Notes under the pieces: generated by a model
The model's database searches: none
Told to the model about the DNA's origin: nothing
Seen by the model: only the letters and a program-made list of their open reading frames with translations
Part shown: one piece after another, positions 53,209 through 62,405 of the stretch
Position numbering within the stretch: the first letter of the stretch is position 1
Layout of the letters: each line of letters starts with the position of its first letter
Made by a program: the position numbers and the translations under genes
Assembly: GCA_963789025.1 (NCBI GenBank)
Contig: CAWBIT010000008.1
Location: forward strand, 434,001-498,000
DNA from: AP-15 sp963789025
GTDB lineage: Bacteria; Pseudomonadota; Alphaproteobacteria; ATCC43930; CGMCC-115725
Length of the DNA: 64,000 nucleotides
Direction: 5' to 3'

Positions 53209-53481
53209 ATGGCTGAACCAGAACGGGTGGAAGTGCTGATCTTCGGCAGCGGATTTGGCGGCAAGTTGCTGGCTTGGCATCTGGCGCAATCGGGGCGGCG
53301 GACTGCCGTCGTCGAGCGCCGGTGGATCGGCGGCTCCTGTCCCAACATCGCTTGCCTGCCCAGCAAAAACGAGATCTGGAGCGCCGGGATCGCACATCAG
53401 GCCCGGCACGCGGCACAATTCGGCACGGCGATCACCGGTGCCGTGGGCGAGATCGGGCATCAGACCTTGGGTGCGCATTGA
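53209..53481 (+). pseudogene. Disulfide oxidoreductase, truncated (module copy 2)
   Basis: ATG 53209 after GGAGGGAG. The first 78 residues are almost the same as those of the intact gene at 31442: VLIFGSGFGGKLLAWHLAQS and GGSCPNIACLPSKNEIWSAG. After FGTAITG near 53440 the sequence changes and the frame ends at 53481. NAD-binding and dimer domains are missing. Confidence 0.85.
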
Positions 53482-53954
53482 CGATGATCCGGCTCTCGGC
53501 AGCCTGCCGGAAAACCTCGGTCAAGCGCACGACCGGCACCGAAACCAAATGTTTCACGCGACGTCGCGATCACCGATCTCCGCCGGAACTGACACCGGAG
53601 GTCGTAGCCGCGCCCGGCTCAACTGCGGCCGATATAGGGCATCTTTGTCGCCATCACGGTCATGAACTGCACGTTTGCCTCGAGCGACAGCGAGGCCATA
53701 TAGACCGATTGCCGGTCAGTAGGCCGACAACCTCGTCGATTTTCGGCGCGTTTGTCCTCATCGAGCGCCGCCATCGCCTGCCGCGCCGTTTCCTACAAAC
53801 CCGGGCTCGACGGGGCGGGGCCGGGCCACTCGTCGAGCACGGCGGTGTGGGTAACTAGGCCGCTATCCTGCTGTAATCTTCGATCGCGAATTGCAGGTAG
53901 CCCTCGGCCGGCAGGTAGCGTGCGTCCCGAAAAGCAGCGGGCCTTTCCGCCCAC
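53482..53954. other. Decayed sequence, no assignable gene
   Basis: A minus-strand frame near 53630-53760 reads YMASLSLEANVQFMTVMATK, probably the end of an enzyme gene, but I cannot name the family and the frame is broken upstream. Plus-strand frames here are incidental. Confidence 0.35.
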
Positions 53955-54276
53955 TCAAGTGGAAATAGATCGATACCCGCCGGTCACCCATCCGATCGTC
54001 CGGACCCATCCCGTAACCCGGCGCAAATGCGTCTATGTCATGCGCGACGATTGCACCGGGATCGAGGGAATGGAAGGAGGGGAAGCCGAGACGCTGATCG
54101 CCGCACTTGCCGATCACATTGTTAAGCCGGCCTTCGTCTATCGCCACCAATGGCGGGTCGGGGACCTGTTGATGCGGGACAACTGCAGGGTGCAGCACCG
54201 GGCGATCCAGGACTATGACCTGCCGCAATGCCGGCTAATGCACCGAACGACTATGGGCGGCACAGTTCCACTGTAG
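53955..54276 (+). pseudogene. TauD/TfdA-family Fe(II)/2-oxoglutarate dioxygenase, C-terminal fragment
   Basis: The frame reads YPPVTHPIVRTHPVTRRKCV, YVMRDDCTGIEGMEGGEAET, LIAALADHIVKPAFVYRHQW and DNCRVQHRAIQDYDLPQCRL, ending in HRTTMGGTVPL. The distal iron His (VQHRA) and the 2-oxoglutarate-binding Arg region (LMHR) are present. The N-terminal half with the HxD pair is absent. In the family's proteins the residue before NCR is usually Trp; here Arg is found, another sign of decay. Confidence 0.7.
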
Positions 54277-54438
54277 GGGCGAGTGATAATAGAGCTGTTC
54301 TATGGGTGGATGAGTGCCCGCTCGCCTCACGCGGCGACTTCGCCAAGAGATTGGGCTTGACCCGCCGCGGGACGCGGGGGGAGGGATGGTGCGGAACGCC
54401 ATTGGGGCCGCGGAGAACTCCTCAGTTTACGGCGGGAT

Positions 54439-54477
54439 CGACGTTTCGAATCTGCCTTCCTCTGGCAGAGAGAGTCC
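54439..54477 (+). repeat. tRNA-3'-end-like segment (attachment-core-like), copy 2
   Basis: GGATCGACGTTTCGAATC at 54436-54453 matches 17 of 18 bases at 57341-57358 (GGATCGACGGTTCGAATC). The downstream TGCCTTCCTCTGGCAGAGAG is a degenerate acceptor-stem side. It follows the TauD fragment. Confidence 0.4.
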
Positions 54478-54502
54478 GTGTCCCTCAAAATGCGATGAGA
54501 CC

Positions 54503-55774
54503 TCAGCCCAACGCTTGGCTCAGATCCACAATCAGGTCGTCGGGATCCTCAATCCCGACCGAAATGCAAATCAGCGCGGGCGTGATCCCCAGCCGCAACC
54601 GTTCTTCTTCCGGAATGTCCGAATGAGTCATCGCGGCAGGATGCGAAGCGAGAGTCTCCGTGCCACCCAGGCTTACCGCGAGCTTGATCACCTTGAGCCG
54701 ATCCAGGACAGCAAAGGCTTCGGCCTCACCTCCCTTCACTTCGAAGCTGAAAGTGGAGCCTGGACCCTTGCATTGGTGCTCAAAGACTGGACGATCGGGA
54801 TGGCCCTCCGGCAAGAATTCCAGATACCAGACCGATGCGACCTTCGGATGAGTATTGAGGAAGCCTGCGACCTTGCACGCGCCTTCCGCCGCGGCCGTCA
54901 TTCTGAGCTTCAGGGTCTCGAGTGAACGCATCAGCAACCAACCGGTATGCGGATCGCACATCGTGCCCAGGATCGTGCGCATGCCTCGGATCGGTTCGAG
55001 TATAGCCGCCGTTCCCGAACATGCGCCGGCAATCAGGTCGGAATGACCGCCGACATATTTAGTAAGCGACGTGACGACTAGATCAGCACCATGTGCCAGA
55101 GGGGTCTGATAGATCGGTCCTAACATTGTATTGTCAACGATGATAACCGGCCGATTGCCGTCCGGACCGGGGAGGGCGGACACGATCTTCCGGGCACGCT
55201 CGAGATCCACCATTCCGTTTGTGGGGTTTGCTGGCGTTTCGATATAAAGCGCCGCCATCGGCCCCTTGCCGCGGGCCAACTCGACGGCTTCTTCCATCGC
55301 CCTGTTGCCGCCCTCGCTATGAAAGCCGATCGAGGTCACACCGAATTGCGGCAGGATCGTCTTCAGTAGGAAATCGGTGCCGCCATAGACGGGACCCGAA
55401 TGGATGATCACCGTGCCCGGGCGCGCATAGGCCCAGAGCGTGGTCGAGATCGCCGCCATGCCCGAGGCGAAGACGAGACTGGCCTCGGCCTGATCCCAGA
55501 TAGCCAATCGATCCTCGAGCATTTCGAGGTCGGGATTGTTGATCCGGCTATAGATCAATCCGGGCTCTTCATTCGGGCGCTTTTGCCGCAAGCCGTAGGC
55601 GAGCTCGAAGAACTCTTTCCCGTCCTGCGCCGATCGAAAGACGAAAGTCGAGGTCTGGAAAATCGGCGGCTTGAGAGAGCGCTCGGACAGAAAAGGGTCA
55701 TAACCATAGCCCATCATTAGGGTTTCCGGTGACAGTGGGCGATTTCCAAGAAATTTATTGTGACTGTCTGTCAT
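54503..55774 (-). CDS. Cystathionine gamma-synthase/methionine gamma-lyase-type PLP enzyme
   Basis: 423 codons from ATG 55774 with GGAG eight bases upstream; the longer frame to 55795 is less likely. Fold-type I PLP enzyme of the Cys/Met-metabolism family: YSRINNPDLEMLEDRLAIWD, FASGMAAISTTLWAYARPGT, HSGPVYGGTDFLLKTILPQF, ETPANPTNGMVDLERARKIV and the PLP lysine in VVTSLTKYVGGHSDLIAGAC. The C-terminal LAVSLGGTETLASHPAAMTH is the substrate-binding block. Reaction type (gamma-elimination or replacement) cannot be decided by reading; related rhizobial enzymes are annotated as cystathionine gamma-synthases. Intact and monocistronic. Confidence 0.88.
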   Translation of the reverse strand: MTDSHNKFLGNRPLSPETLMMGYGYDPFLSERSLKPPIFQTSTFVFRSAQDGKEFFELAYGLRQKRPNEEPGLIYSRINNPDLEMLEDRLAIWDQAEASLVFASGMAAISTTLWAYARPGTVIIHSGPVYGGTDFLLKTILPQFGVTSIGFHSEGGNRAMEEAVELARGKGPMAALYIETPANPTNGMVDLERARKIVSALPGPDGNRPVIIVDNTMLGPIYQTPLAHGADLVVTSLTKYVGGHSDLIAGACSGTAAILEPIRGMRTILGTMCDPHTGWLLMRSLETLKLRMTAAAEGACKVAGFLNTHPKVASVWYLEFLPEGHPDRPVFEHQCKGPGSTFSFEVKGGEAEAFAVLDRLKVIKLAVSLGGTETLASHPAAMTHSDIPEEERLRLGITPALICISVGIEDPDDLIVDLSQALG

Positions 55775-55811
55775 GAGCGTCGCTCCGATTTGCATTTCAA
55801 AAAGTTAGATA

Positions 55812-55865
55812 TCGAATCCCGCTCTCTCCAGCGGTGAGTCTAGTGCGAACCTGACTTTGTCGTCT
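55812..55865 (+). repeat. tRNA-3'-end-like segment (attachment-core-like), copy 3
   Basis: TCGAATCCCGCTCTCTCCAG followed by CGGTGAGTCT and GCGAACCTGACTTTGTCG. The first part matches 62373-62403 (TCGAATCC...CTCCAGCGGTGA.TCT), and the last part matches 57384-57401 (GCGAACCTGACTTCGTCG). It thus links copies 4 and 6 of the family. Confidence 0.5.
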
Positions 55866-56079
55866 GCACTCTGGAAGCCGATAAGACTTCCCACCAGCTA
55901 TGCTGCCTGGTCCAGCGGGTCGTGGTCGGCCAAAATAGCCAATATTTTCCGTGCTAAAGTTCGAGGTTTCGTTCCGATACGGTCCACAAAAAATTAGCCG
56001 CTTTCGGCAAATTCTCTCGACCCGAGATGAATCGGAGAGGCGAGTGCTGGCCTTTCAGCTATGCGCGCGATCAGCCCGA

Positions 56080-56232
56080 TGTATAAAAAATAAGGTTAAC
56101 GTTTTTTGATACGTTTTTCGGCTTGCCACTGGTGACAAATTAACTAAAGTGTCAAAGATGGGGCACAAATACAATGTCATGTTGTATTCATAAATATCTA
56201 ATCGCTGTAGGATTGCAGAAAGGGGAGGCGTC
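56080..56232 (+). promoter_or_regulatory. AT-rich promoter region of the receiver-FHA gene
   Basis: About 150 bases are much more AT-rich than the surroundings (GTATAAAAAATAAGG, ACGTTTTTTGATACGTTTTT, TAAATATCTAATCGC). It contains the direct repeat ACGTTTTT twice, and TGACA...TGTCA as an inverted pair (56131-56153). It ends in GGGGAGG before the start codon. It is a natural target for MucR-type silencers, which is inference. Confidence 0.45.
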
Positions 56233-57288
56233 ATGGCCCGGCAGGAAGGAGAAGAAGACAGCTCGACTGGTTTAGTTATTCACAGTGATCGTGACTGGAC
56301 CAACGGATTACAATCGGCAACTGATTGGGTAGCCATTACGCTTCCGGTGATTTCGGTAGCAGTCATCGACGAACATGCATTCACGCGCGAATGCATTACC
56401 AGATCGTTGCGGGAGTTTGGTGACAGCCTTGACGTAGCGTCGTTTGCAGCGTGTGACGATTGTTTGCAAAGCACGAGAATGCATGATCTCGTCCTCTATC
56501 ATTTGCATGAGAGCGTGGCACATCCGCGTGAAAGGGTGGCACATCATGGCGATGATGAGGCGCGATTTGCATGTCTCAGGAGATTACTGAAAATCGCTCC
56601 AGTGATCATATTGTCCGGCGTTGACTGCCCCGCATCGATAGCTGAAGCATTCGAAAGCGGTGCCCGTGGTTACATTCCGACAGCCAGCACAACCGTTGAG
56701 CTGGCTGTCGCGATCATGCGCCTTGTTCGAGCCGGAGGAACATTCGTGCCCCAGACCAGCCTGTCTCTGCAGGGGACCAACCCTCGGGGTGCAGCCCCTC
56801 AGGTGATCACGACCCACCGATTTACACCGTGCGAGATGGAGGAAGCTAACAAGATCATCGTACACGAATTAGAAGTGAGTGAGAGCGCGTTTCTCGCTGC
56901 CAAAAACTCGTGGTTGCAGCGCCAATTCCACACGCCGCTCGGGCTCGGCGATCGGCCGTTCGTTGTTGGCCGCCAGGCGGCTGCACGGGAAGGTCTGCCG
57001 CCGTGCCAGCCAGATCTCAAGCTCGACAACACAGCGCCGTTCACGTTATCGCGCAACCACTTCATTATCGAAAACCGCGACGGAGGTTATCAAGTGCGCG
57101 ACCTCTCCAGCAGGCTTGGAACGATCGTCAACGGTGAGCCCATCGGCGATCATTTCTGCGCTGATAATGCGCGGTTGCGGACCGGAGAAAATGAAGTGAT
57201 TGCCGGCGGCGTGGATTCACCGTTTGTCTTCTCCGTGTTCATAGGTTGCAATTTGGCGTTCGCCCCTGGTGACAAATCCGATCATTGA
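56233..57288 (+). CDS. Pseudo-receiver domain fused to an FHA domain
   Basis: 351 codons, ATG 56233 after GGGGAGG. Residues about 38-165 form a NarL-type receiver: ISVAVIDEHAFTRECITRSL with the acidic residues D46/E47, then HDLVLYHLHE in which His90 replaces the phosphoacceptor Asp, and ESGARGYIPTASTTVELAVA where the usual Lys is missing. Residues about 195-235 may be a degenerate helix-turn-helix (HRFTPCEMEEANKIIVHELE). Residues about 240-335 are an FHA domain: DRPFVVGRQAAAREGLPPCQ, TLSRNHFIIENRDGGYQVRD and SSRLGTIVNGEPIG, with the phosphothreonine-binding Arg, Ser and Asn/His present. It probably reads Ser/Thr phosphorylation and not histidine-kinase signals. Confidence 0.8.
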   Translation: MARQEGEEDSSTGLVIHSDRDWTNGLQSATDWVAITLPVISVAVIDEHAFTRECITRSLREFGDSLDVASFAACDDCLQSTRMHDLVLYHLHESVAHPRERVAHHGDDEARFACLRRLLKIAPVIILSGVDCPASIAEAFESGARGYIPTASTTVELAVAIMRLVRAGGTFVPQTSLSLQGTNPRGAAPQVITTHRFTPCEMEEANKIIVHELEVSESAFLAAKNSWLQRQFHTPLGLGDRPFVVGRQAAAREGLPPCQPDLKLDNTAPFTLSRNHFIIENRDGGYQVRDLSSRLGTIVNGEPIGDHFCADNARLRTGENEVIAGGVDSPFVFSVFIGCNLAFAPGDKSDH

Positions 57289-57346
57289 CGCCGTAGGTCG
57301 TGTCGCGCGCGCCCGCGGGCAGCGAGCTCACCGTAATGGGGGATCG

Positions 57347-57402
57347 ACGGTTCGAATCGTCTCCCTCCGGCGGCCAGACCGTTGCGAACCTGACTTCGTC
57401 GA
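57347..57402 (+). repeat. tRNA-3'-end-like segment (attachment-core-like), copy 4
   Basis: GACGGTTCGAATCGTCTCCC then TCCGGCGG and GCGAACCTGACTTCGTCG. GGTTCGAATC is a T-arm core; one base is missing from the expected T-stem. It aligns with copy 3 over about 50 bases with one gap, and with copy 2 on the 5' side. It lies 60 bases after the receiver-FHA gene. Confidence 0.5.
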
Positions 57403-57516
57403 TCAGGGTCGATCCGGGCCGAATGGCGCCAGGGCTCGCGGCGTCAGAGGTAAAGGTGGCGTTGCGAGTTCATTGCGCTTCTGCCTTCGCGCCTGGCAAC
57501 TCGGACCCGGGCCTGG

Positions 57517-58605
57517 TCAAGTCCGGTCATTGCTGGATAAATGGGTTGGGGCGTTGGTGATTGTTGCGCCTGCTGCCGGGGCATTGCGGGCAGCAAAATC
57601 TTTGTCGATCTCGTCGCGGATTGCCGTCAGTTGACGCTGCTCGAACTCGGTGATGTGGATGCCGCGCCAGTGTTCGGCGGCGCGGATGAGCACGGCGTAG
57701 ACCAGCTTCAGGACGGCGCGCTCGCCAAAGGCATGCGGGATCACTTTGGTGCGCCGGCGCGCCTCGCCGAACAGCCGCTCGAGCAGATTGGTGGTACGGA
57801 TCGCCCGGCGATGGCCGAGCGGGAATTTGAGCTGCGCGATGCACGCCTCAAAGTCGTCGTCCAGACACATCACCGCCGCGGCCAGGTCCTTGCCGTAGGT
57901 CGTCACGATGTCCTCGCGCAACAGGCGCGCCAAGGCTGGCGAGGCCGCCTTGTAGCAGGCGGTGGCGCGGGCCTTGAACTCCGCCCAGAGGTCCTCGGGC
58001 ACCTTGCTTTGGAGGTTGCGCATCTTGTGCTCCAGGCAGCGCTGGCGAAGCGAGCGCGGCAAGCATTCCTCGATCGCGCGGATCACGCCGGGCGCCCCGT
58101 CGCTCACCACCAAAAGCGGGTCGGGCAGGCCGCGCCGACGCATGTCGTGGAAGAACTCTCGGCAGCTGGCGGTGTCCTCCTTGGTCCCCGGCGCCAAATG
58201 CAACAGCGCCTTCTTGCCGTCCGCCAGGATGCCCCAGGCGGCCAGCACCGCCTCGCGCGGCTGGCCCAGATGCAGCCGCTCGGCAATGCCGTCGACAAAC
58301 AGGTAGATGACCGTGAATTCCGCCAAATCGCGGCTGGCAAACGCCTCGTATTCCGCCCACAGCCGCTCGGTGACCTCGCTGACCGCGGTGCGGCTCAGCA
58401 GGCTGCGGCCATCCGCCCCGGCAAACACCGCCTCGATGTCGCGCGTCGACAGGCCGCGCGCATACATCTCCACCGCCAGCGCCTCCAGCGCCTCGGTGCG
58501 GCCCCGCACCGCCTCGCGAAGGCGCGAGCAAAACGGCTCGTCCCGGTCGGCGATCTGCGGCGCGCTGTACTCGATCGCCCCCTCCGCGCTGTGCACGCGG
58601 CCCGG
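57517..58605 (-). pseudogene. IS256-family transposase, N-terminally truncated
   Basis: The frame carries VIYLFVDGIAERLHLGQPRE (first Asp), DPLLVVSDGAPGVIRAIEEC (second Asp), RQRCLEHKMRNLQSKVPEDL and RTTNLLERLFGEARRRTKVI (Glu), and runs to the stop at 57517. Homology at the 5' side begins near codon GRVHSAEGAI at about 58605; upstream the frame is antisense of the small conserved gene at 58609. The first 60-80 residues and one terminal repeat are lost. It is a different subgroup from the complete element at 50067. Confidence 0.8.
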
Positions 58606-58608
58606 CCG

Positions 58609-58899
58609 ATGCTGAAATTGACTGAGCAACAATCCTGGCAGGACATCGCCCAATCAAAGGGGATGACCTATTTGCAGCGCCTACCCGAGGCCATCCCGGA
58701 AGGGCAATTCCTCGTGCACAATTCCGCGCGGCCGACGCACCCCCTCGGGTCGCATGGTTTCCGCGCGTGGCTGCAAGCGCAAGATGAGCGCCTTGAACCC
58801 TGCGACTGTGGGTGGACCCCCGAGCTGGGTACGCACTATCGCGTGAAGCTGAAGATACCGGTGCGCGACAGAGCCGCTCGATCCACCGACTTCGCCTGA
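58609..58899 (+). CDS. Conserved small hypothetical protein (copy 2 of 2)
   Basis: 96 codons from ATG 58609, reading MLKLTEQQSWQDIAQSKGMT, LVHNSARPTHPLGSHGFRAW, CDCGW and ending AARSTDFA. It is homologous to 1804-2106. The start lies exactly at the breakpoint with the truncated IS256, so the present ATG is not the ancestral start, and no ribosome-binding site is present. It could be silent. Confidence 0.5.
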   Translation: MLKLTEQQSWQDIAQSKGMTYLQRLPEAIPEGQFLVHNSARPTHPLGSHGFRAWLQAQDERLEPCDCGWTPELGTHYRVKLKIPVRDRAARSTDFA

Positions 58900-58905
58900 C
58901 TCTCT

Positions 58906-58932
58906 GGTGGAGGGGAATGAATTCGAACTTCC
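58906..58932 (-). repeat. tRNA-3'-end-like segment (attachment-core-like), copy 5, inverted
   Basis: On the minus strand it reads AAGTTCGAATTCATTCCCCT, then CCACCA, i.e. a T-loop, an acceptor strand CCCCTCC, discriminator A and CCA. It matches 62371-62391 (AAGTTCGAATCCATTCCCCT then CC) with one difference over 22 bases, in opposite orientation. Sequence upstream cannot fold as the rest of a tRNA. Confidence 0.6.
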
Positions 58933-59160
58933 GGTTCCGCGCGCGATAAGAAGGCTTGGGTTCCGAACTTCGCTTTGGCCTGCCTTCGGTGATGTCCGCC
59001 GACGGCAGTCGCAAAAAACGAGCCGCGGCGGCTTGCGGCCGAAGCCGGTGATAATCGCCTTAGGCCGCCCATGCATCGCATGCGGAACCGGAAGATGCTA
59101 TGGGGCGGACGGCGAGGAAATGGCAACTTCGTCGCTGCATCTAACCGATGGAGTGCCGCG

Positions 59161-60243
59161 ATGCCCCAGCCGAACGACTTGAGCAGGTCCCTCGTCGCCC
59201 TGGACCAAAATAGCACGATCATTGCCGTCGTCGAGCTGAGCCAGTCGAGCTGGCTGGTTGGCGGCGTCATTCCGGGTATTGAGCGTCAGCCGTGCAAGAA
59301 GCTGGAGCCGAGCCCAGAACGGCTGCTTGCGGTGCTGCATCACTGGCGGGATGAGGCGGTCAGGGCCGGTAAAGAGGTCACGCGGATTGCGCTGGCCTTC
59401 GAAGCCGGCCGCGACGGCTTCGCCGGGCAAAGACCGACCGGCTGGACACCGAGTTGCTGAAGCGCGGGTTCTTGGGGTGGCTGCGTGGCGAACGGGGCCA
59501 TTGCAGCATGGCGCGCGTGCCCACGATTGCCGAAGAGGACGCCAAGCGGCCGAACCGCGAGCGCGACTTCCTAGTGGGGGAACGCACGCGGATTGTGAAC
59601 CGGATAAAGTCCACCCTGGCCCGGCTGGGGATTCGCAACTTCAAACCGACCCTGCGCAAGGCGGCCGAGCGTCTTGCAACCGTGCACACCCCGGAGGGCG
59701 TACCGCTGCCACCAAACACCTTGGCCGAGCTGCAGCGCGACATGGCGCGACTGGGCTTTGTTGTCAGCCAGATCAGAGAGATCGAGGCAGCTCGCCAGAA
59801 ACGATTGGAGCAGCAGCCTGAGACCGGGCCCCACGCCATGGTTCAGCAGCTGGCTCCGGATTGTCGGCGTCGGCATTGAAACGGCTGATATGCTGGTCCA
59901 TGAGGTGCTGTCACGGCCACTGCGTGACCGCAGAGCCGTGGCACGCTACGCCGGCCTAACAGGCGCGCCGGATGAGAGCGGCGCGCGACGGCGCGAACAA
60001 GGGCTCGCCAGAGCCGGCAACGCCCGGGTCCGCCGCGGCATGATCCAACTCGCCTGGCGCTTTCTGATGTTTCAGAAGGAGAGCGCGCTGGCATTGTGGT
60101 ATCGCGCCCGCACCGCTGATAGCCGTATTGGCACGCGCAAGGCAATGATCGTCGCGCTGGCACGCAAACTAATCATTGCGCTCTGGCGCTTTGTCACCAC
60201 TGGCGAGCCACTGGAGGGCGTCGTCTTACGTCCAGCGTCCTGA
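59161..60243 (+). pseudogene. IS110-family transposase 1, deletion and frameshifts
   Basis: ATG 59161: MPQPNDLSRSLVALDQNSTI and LALAFEAGRDGFAG. Then an internal deletion and frame change joins to AKTDRLDTELLKRGFLGWLR-type sequence (59425 on), VGERTRIVNRIKSTLARLGI and LPPNTLAELQRDMARLGFVV. After a second frameshift near 59850: RIVGVGIETADMLVHEVLSR, AVARYAGLTGAPDESGARRR, GNARVRRGMIQLAWRFLMFQ. Parts of the DEDD N-terminal and Transposase_20 C-terminal domains survive in three frames. Confidence 0.85.
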
Positions 60244-60773
60244 AAGGGCTTGCCGGAGCGAGCATACCACGGAGCACCATTCGGCGCGCGCTGGCTTTTC
60301 AGCACGACTGCCGAATTGACGATCCGAGGTGGCGGGAAGCCGTATTCGAACATGGCACTTGATGCCGACCGAAAGAATGGGCCCGCCGCCCGGAGCTTCG
60401 CCGCCGATGCGCATGACTGCATCATGGTCAGGATCAAACGACCCTACCGTATACAAGTCTGTGGCACGAAGATGTGTCCCAAATGGCGAGCTCCCCTCGG
60501 ATCCTCAACAGACAGACAGGCACCGTCCAGACGCTGAAGCTATGCAAAAAGCCCCTGTCGCAGGTCATCGTCGCTCCGCGTGCTCAGGCGTCAAGGCGCT
60601 GCGAAACACAAGCCACGCTAGGCGGCAAGCCGCCAAGCTTTGCTACCGTTTCGTCCTTCCGCGCGCTCCGCGAACCTGATCGCAGGCGACGGGACATGGC
60701 GTAATCGCAGGGCGTCAGCTGCTGACCAGCAGCCGGTAAGCTATGCGGTGTCAAACGTCACCCGGAGGAAAGC
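60244..60773. other. Spacer between two IS110 elements, no gene seen
   Basis: About 530 bases; short frames only. It likely contains the sub-terminal ends of both elements and a piece of host DNA. IS110 elements have no clear inverted repeats, so boundaries cannot be set. Confidence 0.4.
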
Positions 60774-61818
60774 ATGGATCAGCAGTGCCATTATGTCGGC
60801 CTCGACGTTTCGCTCGAGACGACCTCCATCTGCGTCATCGACGATGCCGGCGCCATCATCTGGCGCGGGAAGTGCTCTTCCGACCCCGACACGATCACCG
60901 CCATGGTGCGCCAACATGCGCCAGGCGCGGCCCGGGTAGGTCTGGAGACCGGGCAGCTCTCCAACTGGCTCACGCTCAGTCTACGTCGACGCGGCGTGCC
61001 CGTTGTCTGCATGGATGCCCGGCACGCCAAAGCTGCGCTCGAGCCTTCAGATCAACAAAACCGACGCGAATGACGCATTTGGCCTGGCGCAGGTAGTTCG
61101 CACCGGATGGTACCGGGAGGTCGCGGTGAAAAGCATGGATGCTCATACCCTGCGCATGCTGCTAGTGGCCCGATCCCGCCTGGTATCGCAACGCCAAGCA
61201 ACGGCTAACACCATCCGTGGGCTGCTCAAGACCTTTGGCTTGGTCGTCGCGAAGGGCAGCAAAGGCCTGTTTCCTGTGCGCGTTCGGGAGCAGATTGCCG
61301 GCAATCCTGCACTGATCGCGATTATCGAGCCGCTGCTTTCGGTCTGGCACGCCATTCGCGACCAGGTGGCGATGCTCGATCGGCAAATGCTTACCCGAGC
61401 CCGGAACGATCAGGTTGCTCGCCGGCTGATGACAATCCCTGGGGTTGGTGTTGTGATCGCCCTGGCTTACACTGCAGTAATCGACGATCCCGCACGCTTC
61501 CGACGATCGGTCTCGGTCGGTGCGTATCTCGGTCTGACCCCCCGGCGCTACCAGTCCGGTGAGGTCGACACCACTGGGCACATCTCGAAATGCGGGGACA
61601 GCCTGCTACGCGGATATCTCTACGAAGCCGCCGCAGTGCTGCTCCATCGGGATGGCCGCGCCTCAGTCCTGAAGAGCTGGGGCCTCGGGCTCGCGAAACG
61701 AATTGGCATGCGACGCGCCAAAGTCGCGGTCGCGCGCAAGCTCGCGGTCATCATGCATCGGATTTGGAGCGATCAGAGCGAATACCGCTGGACGGCGATA
61801 CCATCGACTACCGCCTGA
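60774..61818 (+). pseudogene. IS110-family transposase 2, one-base frameshift
   Basis: ATG 60774 with GGAGG upstream: YVGLDVSLETTSICVIDDAG (first Asp), ARVGLETGQLSNWLTLSLRR (Glu), VVCMDARHAKAAL. A single extra G near 61032 shifts the frame; it continues SLQINKTDANDAFGLAQVVR (DxxD), LVSQRQATANTIRGLLKTFG and the C-terminal LMTIPGVGVVIALAYTAVID, YLGLTPRRYQSGEVDTTGHI, SKCGDSLLRGYLYEAA to the stop at 61818. Otherwise complete, and only recently damaged or a sequencing error. Confidence 0.88.
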
Positions 61819-62370
61819 GGGCCATCCCCGAAGGCAATAGCTTCTCGAAATCCGCCGACCCTAGGCGGCAGCGCGTCCCGCTGGGACGAGGCAGGGCAAC
61901 CCCGCGTTTTTCGTTGCGACACGCTCACCGCGTTGATCGCGCACGGGACATAGCGGTGCCCGCCTCCCCGACGCCAAGTTGCGGCTCGCTCATCATCGGG
62001 CAGACCGCGGAAAGAACCATGACCCCGGCTGGACGCAGCTTATTCAAAAACCGCGGCTGAGTGCCACCCCGGCTTGCCCCGGTGGGCAAACAGGCAACCT
62101 CCCGCGCGCGCCGCTCCGTCGCTTGTGAGGGCACTGCGCGACGCGCGCGGGGCCCTCCTGTTCGCTACCGGGACAAGCCTGCCCCAACGCCAGAGAGGGA
62201 TCCTTTTTGCACGCCGATCGACAGGCCACGGAGAAGAAACGGCCTCAAGTGGAAAAAAATCTCTTGCCACCTGCGGCGCGATTAAAGAACGAAAAACGGC
62301 CTTTCCCGCTCCGAACAAAAAACTGTCAGCACAACCCAAAACAACCGCTTGACAGGAAAAGCCCCATACA
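61819..62370. other. No gene seen, IS110 flank
   Basis: About 550 bases downstream of the second IS110. G/C-rich with several short inverted repeats (for example CCGG...CCGG around 62063-62080) and AT-rich spots near 62250-62340. No coherent reading frame. Confidence 0.4.
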
Positions 62371-62405
62371 AGTTCGAATCCATTCCCCTCCAGCGGTGAT
62401 TCTGC
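62371..62405 (+). repeat. tRNA-3'-end-like segment (attachment-core-like), copy 6, cutting a HAD gene
   Basis: AAGTTCGAATCCATTCCCCT followed by CCAGCGGTGATTCT. T-loop TTCGAAT, then CCATT, then an acceptor-like CCCCTCC and discriminator A. It is the best-preserved member, matched by copies 3 and 5. The coding part of the HAD-hydrolase gene ends exactly here, so this marks a recombination joint. Confidence 0.6.

Noticed and set aside
57541..58899. 452-codon plus-strand open frame
   Set aside because: All but the last 96 codons are antisense of the IS256 transposase; only the last part is the real small conserved gene.
58906..58932. A functional tRNA gene
   Set aside because: Only T-loop, acceptor 3' strand and CCA are present; D-arm, anticodon arm and acceptor 5' strand cannot be formed from neighbouring sequence.
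59161..60243. Programmed frameshifting in the IS110 transposase
   Set aside because: IS110 transposases are normally made from a single frame, and this copy also has an internal deletion; decay explains it better.
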